The notes under the pieces: generated by a model
What the model saw: the letters and a program-made list of their open reading frames with translations, nothing else
Told to the model about the DNA's origin: nothing
The model's database searches: none
From: Clostridiales bacterium
GTDB lineage: Bacteria; Bacillota; Clostridia; Oscillospirales; Oscillospiraceae
Assembly (NCBI GenBank): GCA_019422005.1
Contig: JAHZEF010000081.1
Location: 1 to 6,568, forward strand
Reading direction: 5' to 3'
Length of the DNA: 6,568 nt
In this document: in pieces, positions 1-5,899 of the stretch
How the letters are laid out: each line of letters begins with the position of its first letter
Position numbering within the stretch: the first letter of the stretch is position 1
Made by a program: the position numbers and the translations under genes

Positions 1-689
1 AGCAGCATCAGCGCAGCCAGCTTCACGCGATAGGAGTCCCCTGTGTCCTCCTTCAGCGGCTTGCTGCCCACCAGGATATTCAGATTTTCACCGGTGATCC
101 CCTCTGCCAGCGTCTTTTTCATCTGTTCCGCAGAAAGATGGATCAGCAGATCCGTCACACAGAATACCGGATCGGAAGGATCCTCCCCGATGGAAACATT
201 CAGCACGCTCCCGTCCGTCAGGGCCAGAATGCCGTGCAGCGCCAGCGGTACGGTCGTCCACTGGTACTTCTTGATGCCCCCATAGTAATGCGTTTTGAAA
301 AACGCCAGTTCCTGATCCTCATACAGCGGATTCGGCTTTAAATCCAGGCGCGGCGAATCGATATGCGCCACGGCAATCCGGGTGCCCCGCTCCAGCCCCT
401 TCCGGCCGACGACCGCAAAGAAGACTGCCTTCTGCCGGTTGACCCGGTAAATCCGGTCGCCGGGGCGCAGCTGCATCTCCGGGTTGAATTCCACAAAGCC
501 CGCCCGCCGGGCGGCCTCCACCGTCAGCCGGACGGCCTCCCGCTCCGTTTTCGCCGCGCCGACAAAGTCCATGTACGCGTTGCAGTACGTCTCCATTTCC
601 GTCCGGTCCTGATCGCTGATGCGCTGATACCCGTTTTTGGGATTGAACATCAGCGTTTCACGGACCGCATTCCAATCCATTTCACTCAT
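1..689 (-). CDS. M18-family aminopeptidase, N-terminal part (cut by window edge)
   Basis: Zinc metallo-aminopeptidase of peptidase family M18, expected to be cytoplasmic and to release N-terminal residues from peptides. The first 229 residues are visible of a family usually 430-470 long; the C-terminal half lies beyond the left edge. Visible hallmarks are the opening PKNGYQRIS (residues 17-25), the metal-site motif AHIDSPRLDLKPNPLYE with His109 and Asp111 (about 108-124), and THYYGGIKKYQW (133-144) followed by PLALHG. These match the clostridial/Thermotoga-type branch of M18 rather than the DAP/ApeB branch, which has a WFDRDL stretch here. The ATG start is supported by a GGAGG Shine-Dalgarno at 698-702, 8 nt away, inside the end of coaE. 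The gene overlaps coaE by 8 nt and is the last visible gene of the minus-strand operon. Family assignment is from motif recall; substrate specificity cannot be read from this fragment. Confidence 0.9.
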   Translation of the reverse strand, partial: MSEMDWNAVRETLMFNPKNGYQRISDQDRTEMETYCNAYMDFVGAAKTEREAVRLTVEAARRAGFVEFNPEMQLRPGDRIYRVNRQKAVFFAVVGRKGLERGTRIAVAHIDSPRLDLKPNPLYEDQELAFFKTHYYGGIKKYQWTTVPLALHGILALTDGSVLNVSIGEDPSDPVFCVTDLLIHLSAEQMKKTLAEGITGENLNILVGSKPLKEDTGDSYRVKLAALML

Positions 690-1287
690 GCTTGTTTCCT
701 CCTGTCAGTTCCAGAAGCAGCCGGTCGCACGCCTCTGCAAATTGTTCCGGATCCGGATAGTCGTTATAAATAGTCCGGTCGCACTGGCCGGAAAACTGCG
801 CGTTTGATTTCTGCGCGGCAATCCGCAGCCGGGCATAGGACTCCGGAATCCCTTCTCTGGCCATCAGCCGCCGGATCCGCGCCTCTGCAGGCGCCGTTAC
901 GGCGATGGTCGCATCGCAGGATTTTCCCAGGCCGCTCTCCACCAGCGCCACCGCGTCGATCACGGCCAGGCCGTACCCGCACGCCTCCGCCGCCCGGACG
1001 CGGCTCAGCACCGCGTCCGCCACAAAGGGATGCGTCAGCGCGTTCAGATCCGCCAAAGCCTTCGGGTCTCCAAACACCAATGTGCCCAGTTTCCTGCGAT
1101 TCAATGCGCCGTCTTCCACGGTTCCCGGGAAGCGCGCCTCCAGAGCGCAGAGCAGCGCCCCGTCGCATGCCAGCAATTCATGGTAAACAGCATCGCAGTC
1201 CACTGTGAACCCGCCCATCGCCTCCGCCCGGCGCAGCAATGTGGTCTTCCCGCAGCCTGTGCCGCCGGTGACGCCCAGCACCGTCAT
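682..1287 (-). CDS. coaE: Dephospho-CoA kinase
   Basis: Catalyses the last step of coenzyme A synthesis, ATP-dependent phosphorylation of the 3'-hydroxyl of dephospho-CoA, in the cytoplasm. At 201 residues it has the normal CoaE length. It opens with a Walker A loop, GGTGCGKTT at residues 8-16 with Lys14. The substrate region follows as DCDAVYHELL (30-39), where most family members have DAD. Next come the typical LNRRKLGTLVFGDP and LNALTHPFV blocks, then VIDAVALVESGL (family: VxxxPLLFE) and a C-terminal block with RRLMAREG, RIAAQ and DRTIYND (family: AD-x-VIxN). The start has GGAGG at 1295-1299, 7 nt upstream. The start codon overlaps the tsaC stop in an ATGA arrangement and the 3' end overlaps the M18 gene by 8 nt, so it is probably translated by coupling. 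The Cys replacements at two usually Ala positions (DAD to DCD, AD to CD) are mild and no catalytic residue seems lost. Confidence 0.95.
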   Translation of the reverse strand: MTVLGVTGGTGCGKTTLLRRAEAMGGFTVDCDAVYHELLACDGALLCALEARFPGTVEDGALNRRKLGTLVFGDPKALADLNALTHPFVADAVLSRVRAAEACGYGLAVIDAVALVESGLGKSCDATIAVTAPAEARIRRLMAREGIPESYARLRIAAQKSNAQFSGQCDRTIYNDYPDPEQFAEACDRLLLELTGGNKHE

Positions 1288-2315
1288 AGCTGATCCTCCG
1301 TCACAATATGGAAGCCGGCAGCTTTTTTCAGACGGTTCTGCACCGCATAGGTTACGCCGGTCCCCTCCGGGCAGCGCGCAAATATGGTGCGGATCTCCGC
1401 CCGGTCCAGCTCCCGCAGGGCTGCAACCAGGCCGTGGGCCAGCGTCGCCGTATCCGCTTCGCGCCCATAGGCCCTGGGGCTGCAGCCCTCATAGAGCGGC
1501 AGCTCCTCTTCAAAGCAGAGTACGGCGTCCCCCGGCGCAAAATGCCGTCGGATATAGCCGGCGGCCCGGGCGCTGGAGCCGGCAACAATGATTACCTCTC
1601 CCTGCGGCGCATAGTGCTTATACTTCATGCCGGGCGCGCGTACCACGGCGTCTTTGTCGATCTGGGCCGTGACGGCCCGGTCCACCGTCAGCCGCCCCAG
1701 CACCGCCTGCAGCTGTTCCGGCGTGACGCCGCCGGGGCGCAGCAGCCGCGGCGTTCCTCCGGAAAGATCCACAATGGTGGACTCCAGCCCCACCTCGCAC
1801 GGCCCGTCGTCCACAATCGCGTCGATCCTCCCGTCCATGTCGTCGAACACATGCTGTGCCGTCGTGGTACTCGGTTTTCCCGAGCGGTTGGCCGACGGCG
1901 CCGCCACCGGCACGCCGGCCAGGCGGATGATCTCCCTGGTCACGGCGCAGCGCGGACAGCGGACCGCCACCGTATCCAGGTTCGCCGTCGTGCGGCGGGG
2001 TACGATGCTGCGGCAGGGCAAAACCATGGTCAGCGGTCCCGGCCAGAACCGCCGGGCCAGCTCCCGGGCCTCCGGCGGGATATCATGGCAGATCTCCTCC
2101 ATCTGCGCCGGCTCGGCAATGTGCAGGATCAGCGGATTATCCTGCGGCCGGCCCTTTGCCTCAAAGATTTTCAGCACCGCATCCGGGTTCAGCCCATCCG
2201 CCCCCAGGCCATACACCGTCTCCGTGGGGACGGCTACCAGGCCGCCCTGTTTGATAATTTCAGCGGCGGCGGCGGCCGTCCCCGGCGCCGCCGCGTCAAA
2301 ATACTGCGTCTTCAT
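1284..2315 (-). CDS. tsaC: L-threonylcarbamoyladenylate synthase, Sua5 type
   Basis: Makes threonylcarbamoyl-AMP from threonine, bicarbonate and ATP, the first step of t6A37 modification of ANN-decoding tRNAs; the TsaB/D/E proteins transfer the group. The 343-residue protein is the long Sua5 form. The YrdC domain covers about residues 10-205, with PTETVYGLG (30-38), KGRPQDNPL (54-62), FWPGPLT (90-96), PSANRSGKPS (140-149) and GLESTIVDL (176-184). The hallmark linker PGMKYKHYAP lies at 228-237 and the smaller Sua5 domain at about 240-343. I prefer the ATG at 2315 because GAGAAGG (2323-2329) sits 7 nt before it. A GTG at 2321 would add two residues and overlap the prfA stop as GTGA, but the same Shine-Dalgarno would be only 1 nt away. 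It lies 2 nt after prfA and overlaps coaE by 4 nt. A run of Ala at residues 14-18 reflects a GCC-rich stretch. Confidence 0.96.
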   Translation of the reverse strand: MKTQYFDAAAPGTAAAAAEIIKQGGLVAVPTETVYGLGADGLNPDAVLKIFEAKGRPQDNPLILHIAEPAQMEEICHDIPPEARELARRFWPGPLTMVLPCRSIVPRRTTANLDTVAVRCPRCAVTREIIRLAGVPVAAPSANRSGKPSTTTAQHVFDDMDGRIDAIVDDGPCEVGLESTIVDLSGGTPRLLRPGGVTPEQLQAVLGRLTVDRAVTAQIDKDAVVRAPGMKYKHYAPQGEVIIVAGSSARAAGYIRRHFAPGDAVLCFEEELPLYEGCSPRAYGREADTATLAHGLVAALRELDRAEIRTIFARCPEGTGVTYAVQNRLKKAAGFHIVTEDQL

Positions 2316-2317
2316 AC

Positions 2318-3391
2318 TCACGCCTTCTCACTGCGCTGCAGCTTTTCCGCCTGATCGGCCGTCACCAGCGCGTCAATCAATTCATCCAGCGCCCCGTTCA
2401 TGATTGCATCAATCTGATACAGCGTCAGGCCGATCCGGTGATCCGTCACCCGGCCCTGGGGGAAGTTATAGGTGCGGATCCGCTCATTCCGCATCCCGGT
2501 GCCGACCTGGCTGCGGCGCTGATCGGAATGCTCCGACGTAATGCGGTTCTGTTCAATCTCATACAGTTTGGACGCCAGCATATGCATACACTTTTCCCGG
2601 TTCTGCACCTGGCTGCGCTCCTCCTGGCAGGAGACCACAATCCCGGACGGCTTGTGAATCAGGCGCACGGCCGACGAGGTTTTGTTGATATGCTGGCCGC
2701 CGGCGCCGGAGGAGCGGAATACCTGCATTTCAATCTCTTCCGGGCGGATCTCCACATCCACCTCTTCCATCTCCGGCAGAACCGCCACCGTGGCGGTGGA
2801 GGTGTGCACCCGTCCGCCGGATTCCGTCTCCGGCACCCGCTGGACCCGGTGGACGCCGCTTTCAAATTTCAGCCGCGAATAGGCGCCGGCGCCGTTGATG
2901 ATGAAATCCGCCTCCTTGACACCGCCCAGCTCCGTCTCATTGTAGTTGAGCAGCTCAATGTTCCAGCCTTTGGAGGCCGCATACATGTTGTACATCCGAA
3001 ACAGCGAGTGGGCAAACAGCGCGCTTTCCTCGCCGCCCACGCCCCCGCGGATTTCCATGATCACGCTTTTTTCATCATTGGGATCCCTGGGGAGCAGCAG
3101 CAGCTTCAGCGCATGCTCCTGCTCTTCCAGATCCTTCCTGCTCCGGGTGAACTCTTCCTGGCACAGTTCCCGCATCTCCGGCTCCAGGGAACTGTCCAGC
3201 ATCTCCCGCAGGTCTTTCACCTCCTGCGCCGTGCTGCAGTAGCGCCGGTAGGCCTCCACAACCGGCTCCAGCTCTTTCTGCTCTTTCAGGAGCCTGGCCG
3301 CAGCCTTGGGATCGCTGTAAAAATCCGGCTGCGCCGCCCGCTGTTCCATTTCCAGATATTTTTCTTCCACCAGCTTCAGCTTATCCAGCAT
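2318..3391 (-). CDS. prfA: Peptide chain release factor 1
   Basis: Class I release factor that reads UAA and UAG in the ribosomal A site and triggers peptidyl-tRNA hydrolysis. The 357 residues match the family length (B. subtilis RF1 is of similar size). An N-terminal helical domain (about 1-105) precedes IRGGVGGEES (114-123). The codon-recognition tripeptide is P187-E188-T189 in HRVQRVPETESGGRVHTS, the RF1-type PxT rather than the SPF of RF2. The catalytic SSGAGGQHINKT carries GGQ at 231-233, and RIRTYNFPQGRVTDHR is near the C-terminus. The start is the ATG at 3391 because AGGAG (3400-3404) stands 8 nt upstream and MLDKL is the usual RF1 beginning. A TTG six codons earlier is in frame but has no such support. 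It lies 19 nt after rlmA and 2 nt before tsaC. The usual neighbour prmC, which methylates the GGQ glutamine, is not in this window. Confidence 0.98.
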   Translation of the reverse strand: MLDKLKLVEEKYLEMEQRAAQPDFYSDPKAAARLLKEQKELEPVVEAYRRYCSTAQEVKDLREMLDSSLEPEMRELCQEEFTRSRKDLEEQEHALKLLLLPRDPNDEKSVIMEIRGGVGGEESALFAHSLFRMYNMYAASKGWNIELLNYNETELGGVKEADFIINGAGAYSRLKFESGVHRVQRVPETESGGRVHTSTATVAVLPEMEEVDVEIRPEEIEMQVFRSSGAGGQHINKTSSAVRLIHKPSGIVVSCQEERSQVQNREKCMHMLASKLYEIEQNRITSEHSDQRRSQVGTGMRNERIRTYNFPQGRVTDHRIGLTLYQIDAIMNGALDELIDALVTADQAEKLQRSEKA

Positions 3392-3410
3392 AAAGTTGTC
3401 TCCTTGCAAT

Positions 3411-4217
3411 TCAGATCGCGCGGTAATGGCTGCAGACTGCCTGCGCCGTGTCCTGCAGCTCAGCTGCAGACCGCGCCCGTTCGGCTCCCGTCCGGGAGAT
3501 CCGCATAAAATGCGGCGTCATTGCCAGCAGGTTCTGGATCTGCCGGTTTTCCGTCAGCACAAACGGAAATTCCGCCACCTCCGACCGTTCCAGCCGGAAT
3601 CCCTCCAGTTCAGGAGGCGGCTGCTCCTCCTTCGGCCGGATTTCCGGATAAATCAGCCGCCTGAGCGCCAGCAGGTGCTTCGGCCCGGCCGTCACCCGCA
3701 AAAACAGGCCGCCCGGCCGCAGGACGCGCCGGAATTCCCGTTCCGACGTCAGCGCAAACATGGAGAGCAGGCCGTCAAAGCTGCCGTCCGGAAACGGCAG
3801 ATGCGCCGCGGTGGCCGTCAGCCAATGGGCGCTGCGGTCCCGCACCGCGGCGAAACGGACCGCCTCCTTGGAGACGTCCACGCCCCAGCGCTCCGTCTCC
3901 GGCAGGCGCTTCCCCACGCAGGCCAGGTAATATCCTTCTCCGCACCCGGCGTCCAGCAGCGTCTGCGGGCGCTCCGCCGCCATCGCTGCGCACACCCGCT
4001 CCGCCAGCGGCGTATAATACCCGGCATTTAAAAATTCCCTGCGTGCGGCCACCTGTACCGGGGAATCGCCCGGGCTGCGGGAGTGCTTCCGGTTCACCGT
4101 CAGCAGGTTCACATACCCCTGCCGGGCCACATCGAAGCTGTGGCCCGCGGCACAGCGCCAGGCCGGCATACCGGCCTCCAGCGGTCCGCCGCAGACCGGG
4201 CAGCATACTTGAACCAT
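3411..4217 (-). CDS. rlmA: 23S rRNA (guanine-N1)-methyltransferase, RlmA family
   Basis: SAM-dependent methyltransferase of the RlmA family, which methylates N1 of a guanine in helix 35 of 23S rRNA (G745 by RlmA-I in Gram-negatives, G748 by RlmA-II/TlrB in Gram-positives). The 268-residue length is normal. The N-terminal zinc-binding site is visible as C6, C9, C22 and H26 in CPVC...CAAGHSFD, followed by the family signature GYVNLL (34-39), SPGDS (48-52) and ARREFLNAGYY (58-68). SAM motif I is LLDAGCGEGYY with D89 to G95; motif-III/IV-like VLRPGGLFLRV follows. There is no NPPY motif, so this is not PrmC although it sits beside prfA. The ATG start has AAGAGG (4225-4230) 7 nt upstream. It is the first gene of the minus-strand operon, directly behind a sigma-A promoter. 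Which guanine it modifies, and whether it affects macrolide or tylosin response, cannot be decided from sequence alone. Confidence 0.9.
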   Translation of the reverse strand: MVQVCCPVCGGPLEAGMPAWRCAAGHSFDVARQGYVNLLTVNRKHSRSPGDSPVQVAARREFLNAGYYTPLAERVCAAMAAERPQTLLDAGCGEGYYLACVGKRLPETERWGVDVSKEAVRFAAVRDRSAHWLTATAAHLPFPDGSFDGLLSMFALTSEREFRRVLRPGGLFLRVTAGPKHLLALRRLIYPEIRPKEEQPPPELEGFRLERSEVAEFPFVLTENRQIQNLLAMTPHFMRISRTGAERARSAAELQDTAQAVCSHYRAI

Positions 4218-4246
4218 TTTTTCGCCTCTTTTCCAGAATCCAGACT

Positions 4247-4275
4247 ATTTTACCGCATTTTCCCGGCAACGTCAA
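4247..4275 (-). promoter_or_regulatory. Sigma-A promoter for the rlmA-prfA-tsaC-coaE operon
   Basis: On the minus strand, -35 TTGACG (4270-4275) and -10 TAAAAT (4247-4252) are separated by exactly 17 nt. Each box differs from consensus at one position. Transcription would start near 4240, leaving a leader of about 23 nt before the rlmA ATG, which includes the AAGAGG ribosome binding site. It is the only good promoter I find for the minus-strand genes, whose later junctions are too tight for another one. The -35 box sits in the loop of an inverted repeat described separately. Confidence 0.8.
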
Positions 4276-4292
4276 ATGATCTTTGCCGGGAA
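4260..4292. repeat. 10-bp inverted repeat around the rlmA -35 box
   Basis: The arms TTCCCGGCAA (4260-4269) and TTGCCGGGAA (4283-4292) are perfect reverse complements separated by 13 nt. The spacer contains the whole -35 element of the rlmA promoter. Centre-to-centre distance of the arms is 23 bp, about two helical turns, so a dimeric regulator could contact both arms on one DNA face. It lies between two divergent genes and could govern either or both. It could also form a hairpin in a leftward or rightward transcript, but no T-tract follows on either strand, so a terminator is unlikely. The regulator is unknown. Confidence 0.55.
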
Positions 4293-4338
4293 GCGGCACA
4301 TACTAGCTTTGAATGTCTGAATGAAAGGAAGTCGGCCC

Positions 4339-5070
4339 ATGTCCCGTTCCAAACGTCTGCCGGCGCTGGCGCTGTGCGCGGCGCTCCTTCTCAACGCAGC
4401 CACCGCCGTCCGGGCGGAACCCGGGCATGCCGACGGCGGCGGCGGACCCGTCAAATATGTGGCGCTGACCTTTGACGACGGCCCCACCTGCGGCCTGACC
4501 GAGCAATTGCTTGACGGCCTGCGCGCCCGGTACCTGTCCGTCACCTTTTTCCTCTGCGGCTACCGCATTGCCCAGTGTCCCGACACGGTCCGCCGCATGG
4601 CCGCCGAGGGCCATGAACTGGCCATCCACGGCCAAACCCATACCTATCTGCACAACCAGCCGCAGTCGGTGGTGCGCCGGGAGCTGGAGGAGACAGGCGG
4701 CCTGATCGAGACGCTGACCGGAACCTCCCCGAGGCTGTTCCGGCCGCCCGGAGGCCTGACCAGCGAGGCGCTCCTGGCAGAATCCGTCCGTCAGGGACTT
4801 CCGCTGATTCTCTGGAGCGTGGATCCGGAGGACTGGAATACCTCCGACTCCGGGCGCGTCGTCCGGCGGATCGTCGGGCACGTCCGGGATGGGGATATCA
4901 TCCTGATGCACGACCTCTCCGCTTCCTCCATCGCCGCCGCACTGCAGGTCGTCGACCGTCTGGAGGAAGAGGGATATCAGTTCTGTACGGTCTCCGAACT
5001 GGCCGCCCTTCGCGGGCAGCCCCTGACGCCCGGCTGCTCCTACCGCCGCTTCCCCGTCCGTTCTTCCTGA
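4339..5070 (+). CDS. Secreted polysaccharide deacetylase (NodB domain, CE4)
   Basis: Metal-dependent deacetylase of carbohydrate esterase family 4, expected to remove N- or O-acetyl groups from cell-wall glycan or another polysaccharide outside the membrane. Residues 1-26 form a signal peptide: positive SRSKR, a hydrophobic LALCAALLL core and a likely cut after AVRA. The NodB domain has TFDDGPT (44-50; catalytic Asp46, metal Asp47), HGQTH (97-101; metal His97 and His101), FRPPGG (134-139), WSVDPEDW (159-166) and ILMHD (188-192; His191), so all five classical motifs are present. At 243 residues it is little more than the catalytic domain, with no wall-binding module. I start it at the ATG at 4339 because AAGGAAG (4325-4331) fits it and the signal peptide begins there; an in-frame ATG at 4321 lacks a ribosome binding site. 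Five Cys remain in the mature part (51, 73, 80, 216, 233). It is a single gene, divergent from rlmA; no clear promoter of its own is visible. PdaA/PdaB-like sporulation roles are possible but unproven. Confidence 0.92.
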   Translation: MSRSKRLPALALCAALLLNAATAVRAEPGHADGGGGPVKYVALTFDDGPTCGLTEQLLDGLRARYLSVTFFLCGYRIAQCPDTVRRMAAEGHELAIHGQTHTYLHNQPQSVVRRELEETGGLIETLTGTSPRLFRPPGGLTSEALLAESVRQGLPLILWSVDPEDWNTSDSGRVVRRIVGHVRDGDIILMHDLSASSIAAALQVVDRLEEEGYQFCTVSELAALRGQPLTPGCSYRRFPVRSS

Positions 5071-5095
5071 TTCTGTTTCCTTTTGCAGAAAAATA

Positions 5096-5104
5096 TGTTA
5101 TAAT
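5096..5104 (+). promoter_or_regulatory. Extended -10 promoter of the flavodoxin cluster
   Basis: TGTTATAAT combines a perfect -10 box, TATAAT (5099-5104), with the upstream TG of an extended -10 element. At the 17-nt position the -35 region (5076-5081, TTTCCT) is poor, which is common for extended -10 promoters. Transcription should start near 5111, leaving a leader of about 42 nt before the flavodoxin ATG. The surrounding AT-rich stretch (5072-5104) stands out from GC-rich coding DNA on both sides. Confidence 0.75.
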
Positions 5105-5127
5105 CCAGGTACTGGAATATCATTCCA
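5104..5127. promoter_or_regulatory. Overlapping palindromes at the transcription start, candidate operator
   Basis: Two perfect inverted repeats overlap here. TCCAG-GTA-CTGGA spans 5104-5116 and TGGAAT-ATC-ATTCCA spans 5113-5127. They share the TGGA at 5113-5116, so three alternating TCCA/TGGA half-sites lie in a row directly behind the -10 box and over the expected start. A protein bound there would block initiation, as repressors of MarR, TetR or similar families often do. I do not recognise the motif as a known box. A short leader hairpin from 5113-5127 is the alternative. Confidence 0.5.
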
Positions 5128-5152
5128 TCAAAACAGAACGGAGGGCGCACAT

Positions 5153-5656
5153 ATGAACATTGCAATCTGCTATTTTTCCGCGACCGGACGCACCGAATCC
5201 ATGGCCAAATCCATTGCCGCCGGCATTGCGAAACAGGCGCCGGACTGTACGGTTCGCTGCCTGCACATCCATCAAATCGACAAAGAGCACCCGGACAACG
5301 TCGCCTTCGTCAATGAGGCCGACGCTGTTCTGATCGGCACGCCCGACTACTATGCCGGTGAATGCTGGCAGATCAAGCAGTGGCTGGACGCCTGCCCCTG
5401 CAAGCTGGCCGGCAAATTGGCGGGAGTTTTTGCCACGGCCAATATGACCGTCGGCGGTCCCGGGCTGGCCATGGAGCACATGATCACCCATTTGATGGTG
5501 CAGGGCGCCATGGTTTACTCCGGCGGCGCAGCCTGCGGGCAGCCCTTTATTCATCTGGGGCCCGTCTGCTACCGCGACCAGGAGGCCGATGGCGCCGCCA
5601 TGATGCACCTGTTCGGCCAGCGCTTCGCCGCCCAGGCCGCCCGGCTCTTCGGCTGA
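5153..5656 (+). CDS. Flavodoxin-fold protein, WrbA/NADPH:quinone reductase-like
   Basis: Predicted FMN-binding cytoplasmic redox protein with a flavodoxin fold. At 167 residues it is closer to flavodoxins than to full WrbA (about 190-200). The phosphate-binding loop is SATGRTE (residues 9-15), the usual SxTGNT with Arg replacing Asn. The second FMN loop is ADAVLIGTPDYYAG (56-69), resembling the GSPTYxG of WrbA. The third is GVFATANMTVGGPGLAMEHM (91-110), comparable to the FxSxxxxGGxE loop of quinone reductases. The C-terminal helix GQRFAAQAARL is typical of this group. The ATG start has GGAGG (5140-5144) 8 nt upstream. It is the first gene of a three-gene cluster behind an extended -10 promoter with palindromic sites. 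The electron donor and acceptor are not deducible; a quinone or FMN reductase or electron carrier are all possible. Confidence 0.85.
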   Translation: MNIAICYFSATGRTESMAKSIAAGIAKQAPDCTVRCLHIHQIDKEHPDNVAFVNEADAVLIGTPDYYAGECWQIKQWLDACPCKLAGKLAGVFATANMTVGGPGLAMEHMITHLMVQGAMVYSGGAACGQPFIHLGPVCYRDQEADGAAMMHLFGQRFAAQAARLFG

Positions 5657-5665
5657 GGCCCCGCC

Positions 5666-5899
5666 ATGCAGGAAATCCGACCCGGCCGCTGGCGGCACTT
5701 CAAAGGCGGCGAATACGAGGTGCTCACTGTGGCGCGCCACAGTGAAACGCAGGAACAAATGGTGGTATACCGCGCCCTCTATGGCGAGAGAGGTGTCTGG
5801 GTCCGTCCCGCCGCCATGTGGCTGGAAACCGTCCGCTGCGGCGGAACCGAGCTTCCGCGCTTCACTTACACAGGAGGCAGCCATGCGGATTCTGATTGA
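5666..5899 (+). CDS. DUF1653 domain protein
   Basis: A 77-residue protein that is essentially one DUF1653 domain. The signature is clear: PGRWRHFKGGEYEV (6-19), ARHSETQEQMVVYRALYG (23-40), WVRPAAMWLE (45-54) and PRFTY near residues 64-68. The family is widespread, small and of unknown biochemical role, so no function is assigned. No membrane segment or signal peptide is seen, and a cytoplasmic location is likely. It begins 9 nt after the flavodoxin stop; GAGG within the end of that gene (5655-5658) serves as ribosome binding site. Its 3' end overlaps the next gene by 17 nt in another frame, and it carries that gene's ribosome binding site, which suggests the two are translated together. Confidence 0.88.
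   Translation: MQEIRPGRWRHFKGGEYEVLTVARHSETQEQMVVYRALYGERGVWVRPAAMWLETVRCGGTELPRFTYTGGSHADSD

Noticed and set aside
43..773. Plus-strand open frames opposite the M18 gene and coaE end
   Set aside because: The minus strand encodes a clear M18 aminopeptidase; the plus frames have shadow composition and no motifs.
1308..2354. 348-codon plus-strand open frame opposite tsaC
   Set aside because: It is a mirror of a well-conserved gene in GC-rich DNA; the translation is Arg/Pro/Gly/His-rich with no domain, while the minus strand encodes a complete Sua5 protein.
2438..3508. 356-codon plus-strand open frame opposite prfA
   Set aside because: Fully antisense to release factor 1 and into rlmA; low-complexity His/Leu/Arg composition and no recognisable motif.
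4283..4314. Plus-strand promoter for the deacetylase (TTGCCG with TACTAG or TTGAAT)
   Set aside because: Spacings are 12 or 20 nt and the -10 candidates are weak, so I do not annotate it.
4303..4911. 202-codon minus-strand open frame opposite the deacetylase
   Set aside because: The plus strand has a signal peptide and all NodB motifs; the reverse frame is compositionally a shadow.
5083..5104. TTGCAG as -35 for the TATAAT box
   Set aside because: Only 10 nt separate them, too short for sigma-A; the extended -10 TG explains the promoter better.
5742..5882. N-terminal extension of the YaiI gene from an upstream ATG
   Set aside because: It reads the DUF1653 gene out of frame, lacks a ribosome binding site and is absent from the family; the ATG at 5883 has a strong GGAGG.
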